From Candidatus Competibacteraceae bacterium (lineage in GTDB: Bacteria; Bacteroidota; Bacteroidia; CAIKAF01), in contig JACSSC010000012.1 in NCBI GenBank assembly GCA_014879445.1, forward strand, positions 1 to 37,972: DNA of 37,972 nt, read 5' to 3'. The number at the start of each line of letters is the position of its first letter. Position 1 is the first letter of the stretch. Both the position numbers and the translations under genes were made by a program. Below the pieces are notes generated by a model. The model was not told the DNA's origin and searched no databases. It was given only the letters and a program-made list of their open reading frames with translations. Below, piece by piece: positions 15,932-24,503 of the stretch.

Positions 15932-17194
15932 ATGTTAGCAGTATCAAAAAAAGCAGGAAATCTGATTGGCTCAGAAATTATCCGATTGGCCGGAGAGATC
16001 AATGAAAAGATTAAACAAGGACAAACCATTCACAATTTCACAATAGGCGATTTCAACCCATCGTTATTCCCCATTCCAGAAATGCTGAAAGAAAGGATTA
16101 TTTACCATTATCAGCACAATCAAACCAATTATCCACCCGCCGATGGGGTGGCTGAACTACGTGAATCCGTTTCTGAATTTCTTTCACACCACGGCGGATT
16201 ATCATACAGTGCAAAAGACGAAATCATTATTGCAGCGGGTGCTAGGCCTGTGATATATTCGATCTTCCAAACTATAGTTGATCCTGGAGAAAAAGTAATT
16301 TTCCCGGTTCCATCTTGGAATAATAATCACTATACATTCTTAAGTAATGCACAGGAAATTATCATAGAAACATCACCTGAGCATAATTTTATGCCATCAG
16401 CAGATGATATTCGTCCACATATTCAAGAGGCCGTTTTGCTGGCGCTTTGCTCACCTTTAAATCCAACAGGCACGGTGTTTAAACGTGAACAGCTGGAAGA
16501 GATTTGCGATATGATACTAGCAGAAAACCGGCGCAGGGAAGGGAAGCAAAAGCCGCTCTATTTGATGTATGACCAAATCTATTGGTTGCTTACCTTAGGC
16601 AACACAGAGCATGTTGATCCGGTTTCGCTTCGACCTGAAATGCGCAACTATACACTATTTGTTGATGGGATTTCGAAAGGATTTGCAGCTACAGGTGTTA
16701 GGGTAGGTTGGTCATTTGGGCCTGCTCCTGTTATGCAAAAAATGAAATCCATATTAGGCCATATTGGCGCTTGGGCGCCACGTGCAGAGCAATTAGCAAC
16801 TGCTGATTTTTTGCGCAATCACCAAGCTGTAGATGAATATTTAAACTGGATTCGGGAGCAAGCAGGAATCCGACTATTTGGATTCTATGATGGCTTCAAA
16901 CAGCTGCGTGCTGAAGGATACCAAGTAGATGCTATCATTCCACAAGGAGCAATATACTTAACCGTCCAGTTTGATTTAAAAGGAATGCGCCGTCCTACCG
17001 GCGAGATATTACAGGGAACAGATGATATAATGACTTACTTGCTTTCAGAAGCAGGGTTTGCGATTGTACCATTTTTTGCATTTGGTTCTTCACGCGATTC
17101 AAACTGGTATCGGGTATCAATTGGCACTTGTCAAACAGAAACCATTCCCACAATCTTACACAAAATTAAAAATGCTTTAAGTCGCCTATCATGA
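15932..17194 (+). CDS. PLP-dependent class I/II aminotransferase
   Basis: A 420-residue fold-type I aminotransferase. The sequence shows the usual N-terminal substrate segment (IGDFNPSLFPIP), a YPPADGVAELRESV segment, a GARPVIYSIFQ phosphate-loop region, NPTG (177-180), Asp214-Q-I-Tyr217 contacting PLP, and the Schiff-base lysine in DGISKGFAATGVRVGW (Lys249). A C-terminal YRVSIG arginine would bind the substrate carboxylate. It moves amino groups between amino acids and 2-oxo acids; the closest wording is aspartate-aminotransferase-like, but the substrate cannot be read from sequence. Its stop overlaps the manC start by 4 bp (ATGA), so translation is coupled. The ATG is the first start after the promoter. 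Confidence 0.92.
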   Translation: MLAVSKKAGNLIGSEIIRLAGEINEKIKQGQTIHNFTIGDFNPSLFPIPEMLKERIIYHYQHNQTNYPPADGVAELRESVSEFLSHHGGLSYSAKDEIIIAAGARPVIYSIFQTIVDPGEKVIFPVPSWNNNHYTFLSNAQEIIIETSPEHNFMPSADDIRPHIQEAVLLALCSPLNPTGTVFKREQLEEICDMILAENRRREGKQKPLYLMYDQIYWLLTLGNTEHVDPVSLRPEMRNYTLFVDGISKGFAATGVRVGWSFGPAPVMQKMKSILGHIGAWAPRAEQLATADFLRNHQAVDEYLNWIREQAGIRLFGFYDGFKQLRAEGYQVDAIIPQGAIYLTVQFDLKGMRRPTGEILQGTDDIMTYLLSEAGFAIVPFFAFGSSRDSNWYRVSIGTCQTETIPTILHKIKNALSRLS

Positions 17195-18282
17195 GTGCAA
17201 ATACCTCCTTGTATGCAGTGATTATGGCCGGAGGCGTTGGAAGCCGTTTTTGGCCGATGAGTCGCAAGCGTCATCCCAAACAATTTATAGATGTATTGGG
17301 TACCGGTGAAACACTAATTCAATCAACTTATCGGCGATTGCTTCGATTATGTCCTCCTGAAAATATTCTAGTGGTAACAAACAAAGATTATGTTTCGATA
17401 GTAAGAGAGCAATTACCCAATATCTCGGAACAAAATATTTTAGCTGAACCCGCCCGTAAAAACACAGCACCCTGCATCACTTATGCAGCATGGAAAATTT
17501 TCAAAAGAAACAACAAAGCACGTATGATAGTGGCGCCTTCCGACCACATCATTACACGTGAGGATGATTTTGTTCGCATTTGCGAACAGGCCTTTCAATA
17601 TGTATTAAGCTCTCCCCAGCTTCTCACTATCGGCATAAAGCCATCACGCCCTGATACAGGATACGGATACATTCAGTTTGACCCGAAATCTGCAGACAAA
17701 AATGGGATTATGGAAGTAAAAACTTTTACTGAAAAACCCACTGTTGAATTGGCTGAACAATTTATTGAAAGCGGAGAATTTGTATGGAACTCCGGCATGT
17801 TTGTTTGGTCAGCCGACACCATACTTGAAGAGTTGAAAACGCATCTTCCTGATGAATACGCGCTTTTTGCCGAACACGAAAAAGCATATGATACAAATCA
17901 TGAGGAGTCAGCAATGGCTAAGGCCTATGCTGTTGTTAGAAATATCTCTGTTGACTATGGGCTCATGGAAAAAACGAATCATGCCAAAGTGATACCTGCT
18001 GATATCGGATGGAGCGATTTGGGCACCTGGGGCGCTCTATATGATGAACTAAAGAAAAACAAAGGAACAAATTCCGTCATCGGCAATCAAGTAATGATGT
18101 ATGATTCTTCACATTGCATTGTGCATGTACCCAAAAACAAACTTACCGTTATTCAAGGATTAGAAGGATTCATCGTAGCTGAAAAAGATAACATGTTACT
18201 GATTTGCAAGATGAGCGATGAACAAAAAATAAAAAACTTGGTAAACGAAATCAAAATTGAGAAAGGGGATGAATTTCTATAA
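17191..18282 (+). CDS. manC: Mannose-1-phosphate guanylyltransferase
   Basis: A 363-residue nucleotidyltransferase making GDP-mannose from GTP and mannose-1-phosphate. The nucleotide-binding signature is intact: AVIMAGGVGSRFWPMSR then KHPKQF-like HPKQFIDV (residues 9-32). It is followed by EPARKNTAPCI, the metal-binding APSDH motif, FTEKP and WNSGMFVW, and it ends in VNEIK. It is the short form without the C-terminal phosphomannose isomerase domain found in bifunctional ManC/AlgA. It overlaps the aminotransferase by 4 bp and the next lipoprotein gene by 14 bp. GDP-mannose would supply the two GT4 enzymes encoded further along, one of which looks mannosyltransferase-like. Confidence 0.95.
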   Translation: MSANTSLYAVIMAGGVGSRFWPMSRKRHPKQFIDVLGTGETLIQSTYRRLLRLCPPENILVVTNKDYVSIVREQLPNISEQNILAEPARKNTAPCITYAAWKIFKRNNKARMIVAPSDHIITREDDFVRICEQAFQYVLSSPQLLTIGIKPSRPDTGYGYIQFDPKSADKNGIMEVKTFTEKPTVELAEQFIESGEFVWNSGMFVWSADTILEELKTHLPDEYALFAEHEKAYDTNHEESAMAKAYAVVRNISVDYGLMEKTNHAKVIPADIGWSDLGTWGALYDELKKNKGTNSVIGNQVMMYDSSHCIVHVPKNKLTVIQGLEGFIVAEKDNMLLICKMSDEQKIKNLVNEIKIEKGDEFL

Positions 18283-18724
18283 AAACATTTCATCATTTTC
18301 TTTCATATTCCTAACATTCATAGTAGGAATAATAATCATAACAAATGCGTGCAAAACTTCACGTATATGCAACAATAGTGCATGCCATCCTGTAATCAAA
18401 GACCCTTTGTTATATGACTCCACAGGAAGTACTTTTGAATTACATCGCGTATGGATTGAACAACAATGCTTAAAAGCAGACGTATCATACAGTGGCGGAT
18501 GTGGTACTGCAACTTTTGCTTTGGTTTGGAACGGAAGCATGATGAAATCACTTCCACCGCAAATTCCGATGAAAATCATTTTTGACGATCAGGACAACTG
18601 TCGTTCTATTATTCATAAAACGCTGTGTTTTCCACTACACGACATTTATGAAAGTACGTTTGTCATCCTGCTTCATGGATACGAACATCCGCTTAGCGTA
18701 GAAAAAAATGAAAAAAAACAATAA
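18269..18724 (+). CDS. Small cysteine-rich lipoprotein (151 aa)
   Basis: The ATG at 18269 is chosen over a TTG 12 bp upstream; it overlaps the 3' end of manC in another frame. The N-terminus is a hydrophobic signal ending TNAC, giving a lipidated Cys28. The mature part has several more cysteines (CNNSACH, QCL, GGCG, DNC, TLC). The pattern KADVSYSGGCGTATFALVW followed by DNCRSIIHKTLCFPL resembles small Bacteroidota lipoproteins with a VSYSGGC..H.F motif that I recall without a known function. It sits between manC and an SDR gene, 6 bp before the latter, so it is in the same transcript. No role can be given. Confidence 0.8.
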   Translation: MNFYKNISSFSFIFLTFIVGIIIITNACKTSRICNNSACHPVIKDPLLYDSTGSTFELHRVWIEQQCLKADVSYSGGCGTATFALVWNGSMMKSLPPQIPMKIIFDDQDNCRSIIHKTLCFPLHDIYESTFVILLHGYEHPLSVEKNEKKQ

Positions 18725-18730
18725 AAACAT

Positions 18731-19720
18731 ATGCAAGAATCATTAAAGATTGCCCTAACGGGCGGTTCGGGTCATTTGGGATCAGAAATAGTAAGACAAC
18801 TACTTCAACGCGGACACACTGTTAAAGCATTGATACATCATGACCGAAAGGCATTGGATGGTTTGGATATTGAATTGGTTAAGGGCTCACTGCAAGATAT
18901 TGAATCGCTCAAAGAATTAGTTAAAGGTTGTGATATTCTGATTCATTCAGCTGCATTAATTTCTATCAGTGGCGCTCAGGGAGGTGCTGTAAATAAAACC
19001 AATGTGGAAGGGGTGAAGCATCTTTATGATGCAGCCACAGCAGAAGGCATAAAAAAAATCATTCATATTTCATCCATACACGCATTTCAGCAAACCCCAA
19101 CATTAGAGATGCTCAATGAAGAATCACCTTGGGTGGATGATTCAGCTTTTGCATATGATGTTTCGAAAAGAAGAGGGCAAGAACTAGCATTATCATACAT
19201 TGACAAAGGTATGGAGGTTGTTGTGCTTAATCCAACATCTATCATCGGACCACCCGATCACAAACCCTCACTACAAGGGAAAGCGATAATTGATATATAT
19301 AAAGGAAAGGTTCCAGCAGTATTTGATGGTGGATTTGATTTTGTAGATAACCGAGATGTGGCCACAGCTGTAATTAATGCCATAAACAAAGGCCGTTCAG
19401 GCGAAAATTATTTGCTTGCCGGAAAATGGATTAGTATGTATGATATGATGAGATTAGTGAACTTGGCAACCGGGAAGCATCGTAAAGCTGTCAGATTGCC
19501 TTTCTGGTTTGGTTTTGCCATTGAACCATTCTTTCGATTTTGGGGATGGATTACCCGCACCGAACCATTATTCACAAAAGAATCGCTCGAAATTCTTCGT
19601 ATCGGCAATCGCAACATCAGTTCAGAAAAAGCAAAACGCGAACTCAACTTTAATCCACGCCCTTTAGAAGAAGCATTTTCCGATTCTTTTAGTTGGTTCA
19701 AAACAAATGGTTATCTTTAA
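18731..19720 (+). CDS. Extended SDR: NAD(P)-dependent epimerase/dehydratase family protein
   Basis: A 329-residue extended short-chain dehydrogenase. The Rossmann dinucleotide motif TGGSGHLG is at residues 10-17, the catalytic Tyr142-x3-Lys146 in AYDVSK, and the catalytic serine in HISSIHAF (near 114-115). NPTSIIGP and DFVDNRDVATAV follow in the substrate part, as in dihydroflavonol-4-reductase-like and 3-beta-hydroxysteroid-dehydrogenase-like members. It oxidises or reduces a carbonyl/hydroxyl substrate with NAD(P). Four bases separate it from the next gene, a steroid-5-alpha-reductase-like enzyme, so the two may act on the same lipid or prenyl compound; that is inference. A sugar-nucleotide epimerase role is the other option. 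Confidence 0.88.
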   Translation: MQESLKIALTGGSGHLGSEIVRQLLQRGHTVKALIHHDRKALDGLDIELVKGSLQDIESLKELVKGCDILIHSAALISISGAQGGAVNKTNVEGVKHLYDAATAEGIKKIIHISSIHAFQQTPTLEMLNEESPWVDDSAFAYDVSKRRGQELALSYIDKGMEVVVLNPTSIIGPPDHKPSLQGKAIIDIYKGKVPAVFDGGFDFVDNRDVATAVINAINKGRSGENYLLAGKWISMYDMMRLVNLATGKHRKAVRLPFWFGFAIEPFFRFWGWITRTEPLFTKESLEILRIGNRNISSEKAKRELNFNPRPLEEAFSDSFSWFKTNGYL

Positions 19721-19723
19721 CAA

Positions 19724-20491
19724 ATGGAAGTTATCATAACGTACGACCTCTATCAATGGCTTGCACTGGCCTGGATGGGAATAGGCATATTAGTATTCTT
19801 TTATTTATTTATTCAAACCGCTCCTTATGGCCGTCACACAACTACTTCATGGGGGCCGCTTATTGATAACCGACTGGGGTGGTTCATCATGGAATTTACG
19901 GTTTTGCTTGTATTATACGGTTGGCTTTTGTTGATTCGGTTTAATCTCTCAATCACCTCATGGCTCATGATTGGGTTATTTACGTTTCACTACTTAAACC
20001 GAAGTTTTGTTTTTCCTCTACGCATTCGCACTTCCGGAAAAAAAATGCCTTTTCTGATTGCTCTCATGGCTATCGTTTTCAATCTCATGAATGGTTCATT
20101 GTTGGGTATCTACTTTGCATGGTTTGCTGATTATCCCGACAACTGGGTATATGATCCTCGTTTTATTGCAGGTATATTATTGTTTATTACAGGTATGGCC
20201 ATCAACTGGCATGCCGACACTCGATTAATTAACCTGCGGAAACCTGGTGAAACCGGCTACAAAATACCTCATGGTTGGTTGTTTAAATATATCAGTTGCC
20301 CGAACCTTTTTGGAGAAATTATTGAATGGCTTGGTTTTGCTATTCTTACTTGGAGTTTGCCAGGTGTTGTTTTCTTTGTATGGACATTCGCCAATCTAGT
20401 ACCCAGGGCATTTGCTCATCACCGCTGGTACCGCAATCATTTTTCAGATTATCCTCCTAACCGAAAAGCAGTTTTCCCATTCATATGGTAA
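19724..20491 (+). CDS. Steroid 5-alpha-reductase family membrane protein (3-oxo-5-alpha-steroid 4-dehydrogenase-like)
   Basis: A 255-residue polytopic membrane protein with about six hydrophobic segments. The C-terminal third carries the family signature: PHGWLFKYISCPNLFGEIIEWLGFA, split by eye into the P.G.LF..ISCPNYFGE-type NADPH site, then ANLVPRAFAHHRWYRNHFSDYPP..RKAVFPF. This region is the steroid_dh domain of SRD5A proteins, which reduce a C=C bond next to a carbonyl using NADPH; SRD5A3 in eukaryotes takes part in polyprenol-to-dolichol conversion. The bacterial substrate is unknown. It begins 3 bp after the SDR gene and overlaps the following glycosyltransferase gene by 7 bp, placing it in the glycan-linked transcript. 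Confidence 0.87.
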   Translation: MEVIITYDLYQWLALAWMGIGILVFFYLFIQTAPYGRHTTTSWGPLIDNRLGWFIMEFTVLLVLYGWLLLIRFNLSITSWLMIGLFTFHYLNRSFVFPLRIRTSGKKMPFLIALMAIVFNLMNGSLLGIYFAWFADYPDNWVYDPRFIAGILLFITGMAINWHADTRLINLRKPGETGYKIPHGWLFKYISCPNLFGEIIEWLGFAILTWSLPGVVFFVWTFANLVPRAFAHHRWYRNHFSDYPPNRKAVFPFIW

Positions 20492-21486
20492 CCGCCATCA
20501 ATGGCAGATTTGTTGGGCAACAGATATCGGGCGTACAAACGTATGCACGTAGATTTACTTCCTATCTCCTTTCACAAAATCTATCATGTAAGGTATTTTC
20601 TCCCATTGATACCGACCCGAAAAATCATATTCCCGTCACACAAACAGGCATGCTGAAAGGCCATCCATGGGAGCAATTTTCTTTACCAAATACCCTACGA
20701 AATCATCAATCACCGCTACTATTAAATTTTTGCAATACGGCTCCGCTCTCATACTCTCGTCAGATTATTACTATCCACGATTTAGCATTTGTGTATCATC
20801 CCAAATCATTTCATCCATTATTTACAGCATATTATAAATGGCTTATTCCTCGCATTTTACGCAAAGCACTTGCCATCATAACTGTTAGTACACAAACTGC
20901 CAACGAGCTACAGTTGCATTATCGTGTTAATGCAAATCGCATTCACATCATATATAACACTGCAACCATCCATCAGTTATCCAGTAAAACCCGAAATGAT
21001 TTTATTTTATCAGTAGGAAGCATTCAGCCACGTAAAGATTACGTGACATTATACAATGCATATATACAATCTAACACCACGCGTAAATGGATTATTGTGG
21101 GTTCACTTTCAGATTCCTTTTCTATTGACAAAAAACTTTGGCAGACATTGCAGCAACATCCATTGATTGAGATAAGAGAAAATATTAGCGAAGAAGAACT
21201 AGATACACTCTACGCAACATGTGCCATGTTGATTTCAGGATCCTATTATGAAGGATGCAATCTCCCTGTTTTAGAAGCAGTTCAGGCGGGTTGTCCTGTT
21301 ATAGCTACCGACATTCCAGTGCACCGTGAATTGTATAAAAACAGCATACAATATTTTAAGCCAGGCGATGCGCATACCTTATCTGCACTCATCAACACTT
21401 CGCCGACTGCATCCAATAATTATTTCCCTGATTATACCATCGAAAAACAAGGTCCAAAATTAATGAAGCTTATTCATGCCTTATAA
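20485..21486 (+). CDS. GT4-family glycosyltransferase
   Basis: A 333-residue GT-B fold enzyme. The N-terminal GRFVGQQISGVQTYARRF motif is typical of group 1 (GT4) transferases. ITIHDLAFVYHP and ITVSTQTANEL lie mid-protein, SVGSIQPRKDY opens the nucleotide-sugar domain, and the E-x7-E region reads SYYEGCNLPVLEAVQAGCPVI, with a Ser-Tyr-Tyr lead. It transfers a sugar from a nucleotide donor, perhaps GDP-mannose from ManC, to a growing glycan on the cytoplasmic face. Its ATG overlaps the end of the reductase-like gene by 7 bp. A 54-bp AT-rich gap separates it from the next transferase. Donor and acceptor are not readable from the sequence. Confidence 0.9.
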   Translation: MVTAINGRFVGQQISGVQTYARRFTSYLLSQNLSCKVFSPIDTDPKNHIPVTQTGMLKGHPWEQFSLPNTLRNHQSPLLLNFCNTAPLSYSRQIITIHDLAFVYHPKSFHPLFTAYYKWLIPRILRKALAIITVSTQTANELQLHYRVNANRIHIIYNTATIHQLSSKTRNDFILSVGSIQPRKDYVTLYNAYIQSNTTRKWIIVGSLSDSFSIDKKLWQTLQQHPLIEIRENISEEELDTLYATCAMLISGSYYEGCNLPVLEAVQAGCPVIATDIPVHRELYKNSIQYFKPGDAHTLSALINTSPTASNNYFPDYTIEKQGPKLMKLIHAL

Positions 21487-21540
21487 GAGTAGATTTTTTT
21501 TCAAAACAATAAACATTTACTGTATTTTTATCGAACCATT

Positions 21541-22665
21541 ATGCGCATAGCAATTATACATGATTGGCTAATTACGCCTGGAGGTTCTGAAAAGGTGCTA
21601 AAGGAATTATTGTACTTGTTGCGAAATCATGATACCACGCTTTTCACATTAATGGATTTTTTATCTGATGAAGACAGATTGAATTTTTTATTTGGGAAAA
21701 AAACTCAAACATCATTTCTGCAAACCATACCGGGCATACATCGCAATTATAAATATTATCTACCACTTTTCCCCAAAGCCATTCGCTCACTAAACACATC
21801 CGACTTCGACCTAATTATTTCTTCCTCCCATTCGGTGGCAAAAGGTGTAAGAAAATATCCTGGTCAAATGCATATTTCATACTGCCACACACCCATGCGC
21901 TACATTTGGGATTTGCGCAAACAATACATGATTGATCATGGAGTTAACAGCGGATTGAAGCGATTGCTTGTAAAACCGATGGTGAAGAAACTTAGAAAAT
22001 GGGATTATGAAACAGCAGCAAACGTAGATTTCTTTATTGCCAATTCTAAACATATCAGCAAGCGTATCAAACAGCATTATGAAAAGGAATCTACAGTGAT
22101 TTATCCGCCTGTAAACACTTCTTTCTTTTCAAGTTATGAAAAAAAAGAAGATTTTTTTGTTACAGCATCACGGCTTGTTCCATACAAAAAAGTAGGATTG
22201 ATAGCCGAAGCATTTGCCGCCTTGCCTGATAAGCGACTTATCATTATTGGAAATGGAAGTTGTTGGCAACAAATTCGAAAAAATTTGTCTTCTAATATTG
22301 AAATGATACAATACGACACAAGCGAAGTGTTGCGCTATTACTTGCAAAGAGCACGCGCCTTTATCTTTGCTGCTGAAGAAGATTTTGGTATCACACCTGT
22401 TGAGGCAATGGCTTGTGGAACACCCGTTATCGGATACAACAAAGGGGGGCTCCTTGAAACCGTAAAAGATGGAATAAGTGGGCAATTTTTTCAGCATCAA
22501 ACTGTAAAAAGTATTGTGGATGCCATATATCGTTTTGAAAATGATGCCGAGATTTTTCAACCTCAAAAAATCAGTCAAACTGTTGCACCATTTTCTCAAT
22601 TACGATTTAGAAAAGAAATTTCTGATTATTTATTCTCACATGCGGGACTGACATGCTCAATGTAA
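21541..22665 (+). CDS. GT4-family glycosyltransferase, mannosyltransferase-like
   Basis: A 374-residue GT-B enzyme. It opens with IIHDWLITPGGSEKVLKEL and carries SSHSVAKGV, SYCHTPMRYIWDLR, FIANSKHISKRIKQ, PPVNTSFF and ASRLVPYKKVGLI. The catalytic E-x7-E segment is EEDFGITPVEAMACGTPVI. The HDW..GG.EKV start and YCHTP.RY.WD motif match WbaZ-like mannosyltransferases of polysaccharide clusters, which agrees with manC nearby. It would add mannose from GDP-mannose to a lipid-linked oligosaccharide. Its end overlaps the O-antigen-ligase-like gene by 13 bp, which points to coupled translation and a common glycan pathway. Confidence 0.91.
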   Translation: MRIAIIHDWLITPGGSEKVLKELLYLLRNHDTTLFTLMDFLSDEDRLNFLFGKKTQTSFLQTIPGIHRNYKYYLPLFPKAIRSLNTSDFDLIISSSHSVAKGVRKYPGQMHISYCHTPMRYIWDLRKQYMIDHGVNSGLKRLLVKPMVKKLRKWDYETAANVDFFIANSKHISKRIKQHYEKESTVIYPPVNTSFFSSYEKKEDFFVTASRLVPYKKVGLIAEAFAALPDKRLIIIGNGSCWQQIRKNLSSNIEMIQYDTSEVLRYYLQRARAFIFAAEEDFGITPVEAMACGTPVIGYNKGGLLETVKDGISGQFFQHQTVKSIVDAIYRFENDAEIFQPQKISQTVAPFSQLRFRKEISDYLFSHAGLTCSM

Positions 22666-23852
22666 AAAAAATATTTAACATTTGTTGGTTGCTTCTTATG
22701 TGCATCCCGCTTATCCCACAGCAATGGGTGTCTTATGTTATCATCGTTTGGGGAATTATAGGACTAGCTACATTTGATAAAAAATTATTTTCACATCATC
22801 GCTTCTTTTATTTTCTTATACTCTCTTCTCCTTTTTTTTTATACTTGATACAAGCGCTTATTTCGAATGACTCTAATGACTGGTTCTCGGTAGAAAAATC
22901 AAATAGCTACTGGATATTTCCGCTCATAATTTTATTCAGCAAATTTATACCTGAAGGTAAAAATGCAGATCAATTGCAACTCATCTTTGTTTTCAGTATT
23001 GTAGGCATTGCCATACTATCATGCGTATATTTTATTATCAATGGATTTGAATTATACCCCAACATCCCAAATGATTTTTTCTCAATTTACCGTGAAAACA
23101 TGAATCGTTTACTACGTATTCATCCTTCATATCTTTCTGTAATGTGTGCATTTTCTATTATAATTCTATTTAATCGGCTACATACTGTTCAGAAAAAACA
23201 CCCTCTTCATTTCATCTTAATTTGCCTCCTCATCGTTTTTATGTTCTTTCTTTCTGCCCGTTTGGTTTGGATTGCATTGACTATTACATGTGGATTATTA
23301 CTTATTATCAGATTTATTCGTCATCATATTAGTTGGAAATGGATTCTAACATCAATACTTATCATTTCTTCCATTATTGGTATGACTTTGCTTAATCCAA
23401 GATGGGGTGAATTTATTTCATTCAAGCAAGATACAGTACAAGACAATTCATTAAGTGTTCGAGCAGTTATTTATACATGCAGTTATAAATCAGCGCAAAA
23501 ACATTACCTAGTAGGTACAACAACCGCCATCATGAAAAAAGAATTATCCGACTGTTTTGGCGAATCACCTGTTTTTCGCTTACACCAATTCAATACACAT
23601 AATCAATACTTCGATTTTCTCATATCGTTTGGCTTATTAGGATGGCTAATATTATTTGGCATTTTAGGGCTTTCATTTTACATTGGGATACGCGACAAGA
23701 ATATGCTACATATCAGCTTTGTAATGCTATTTATCATTTGCCTGCTTGGAGAAAATATGCTTTCACGACAATCAGGATTGGTATTTTTTATGCTTTTTAA
23801 TACATGGTTTATAGCACAATCTATGAATAGTTCAGAAAAGTCATCCCTTTAA
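22653..23852 (+). CDS. O-antigen ligase / polymerase-like membrane protein
   Basis: A 399-residue protein with about ten transmembrane segments and a larger periplasmic loop (near 260-320) containing SVRAVIYTCSY and the HNQYFDFLISFGLLG motif. This topology and the HN.Y.......G..G segment are typical of the O-antigen ligase (WaaL) / Wzy superfamily. WaaL joins undecaprenyl-linked glycan to lipid A core, Wzy polymerises repeat units; sequence alone does not separate them. It overlaps the mannosyltransferase-like gene by 13 bp and is the last glycan gene in this run. An intrinsic terminator is not visible before the next gene, nfu, 51 bp away. Confidence 0.85.
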   Translation: MLNVKKIFNICWLLLMCIPLIPQQWVSYVIIVWGIIGLATFDKKLFSHHRFFYFLILSSPFFLYLIQALISNDSNDWFSVEKSNSYWIFPLIILFSKFIPEGKNADQLQLIFVFSIVGIAILSCVYFIINGFELYPNIPNDFFSIYRENMNRLLRIHPSYLSVMCAFSIIILFNRLHTVQKKHPLHFILICLLIVFMFFLSARLVWIALTITCGLLLIIRFIRHHISWKWILTSILIISSIIGMTLLNPRWGEFISFKQDTVQDNSLSVRAVIYTCSYKSAQKHYLVGTTTAIMKKELSDCFGESPVFRLHQFNTHNQYFDFLISFGLLGWLILFGILGLSFYIGIRDKNMLHISFVMLFIICLLGENMLSRQSGLVFFMLFNTWFIAQSMNSSEKSSL

Positions 23853-23903
23853 CCTAAACTTTTTTCACAATTTTTGGTTTACTTTGCAAAGAATAATAGT
23901 CCT

Positions 23904-24485
23904 ATGAATACTCCATCACCTGTATTTGTTTATGCCGAATCAACACCCAATCCGTTAACACTAAAATTTGTAGTAAATCGAGGACTGCTACCCGATCGTA
24001 GTGTAGAGTATCTTAATGTCGGCGAGGCATCTGATTCGCCGATTGCCGTGACATTGTTTTCCCACCCCTTTGTTTCATCACTATATATTACACGTAACTT
24101 TATTACAGTTACTCGCCACAATGAATATGAATGGGTTGAAATCATGCCTCAGATTCGAGAATCCATTCGTGTATTTCTTGAATCAGGTGAAAGTCCATTC
24201 TCACGACTTCCAGAAAAAGAAGAAATAGTCATTGAAAATAAACAGCCCTTAGGAGAAACGGAATCAAAAATTATTGAGATACTTGATGAATATATACGTC
24301 CGGCAGTTGAACAAGATGGTGGAGAAATTGCATTTAAGCAATTTGAAAACGGGATAGTACATTTGGTCTTGAAAGGTTCATGCAGCGGATGTCCTTCATC
24401 CACATTTACCCTTAAAGCTGGCATCGAGCAACTATTATGCAAGATGGTACCCGGTGTTCAGGGAGTAATGGCCGAGAACGGCTAA
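23904..24485 (+). CDS. NifU-family (Nfu) Fe-S cluster carrier protein
   Basis: The ATG at 23904 gives 193 residues; an upstream in-frame TTG at 23874 is unlikely. The N-terminal half (ESTPNPLTLKFVVNR ... LFSHPFVSSLYITRNFITVTR) is the Nfu N domain, and the C-terminal half is the NifU-like domain with the cluster-binding motif Cys160-Ser-Gly-Cys163 in GSCSGCPSST. EYIRPAVEQDGGEI precedes it, as is usual. The protein holds a transient [4Fe-4S] cluster and passes it to target enzymes; aconitase, encoded in this same window at 33861, is a well-known client type. It is not a SUF operon member here. It lies convergent to the ABC permease gene with 18 bp between stops. Confidence 0.93.
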   Translation: MNTPSPVFVYAESTPNPLTLKFVVNRGLLPDRSVEYLNVGEASDSPIAVTLFSHPFVSSLYITRNFITVTRHNEYEWVEIMPQIRESIRVFLESGESPFSRLPEKEEIVIENKQPLGETESKIIEILDEYIRPAVEQDGGEIAFKQFENGIVHLVLKGSCSGCPSSTFTLKAGIEQLLCKMVPGVQGVMAENG

Positions 24486-24503
24486 TTACATTTTTTGAGA
24501 GTT

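Noticed and set aside
22168-22599. 143-aa minus-strand ORF inside the second GT4 gene
   Set aside because: Antisense shadow; the GT4 motifs on the plus strand cover the whole stretch.
24486-24503. Bidirectional terminator between nfu and the permease gene
   Set aside because: The 18-bp gap has a T-run but no stem of useful length.
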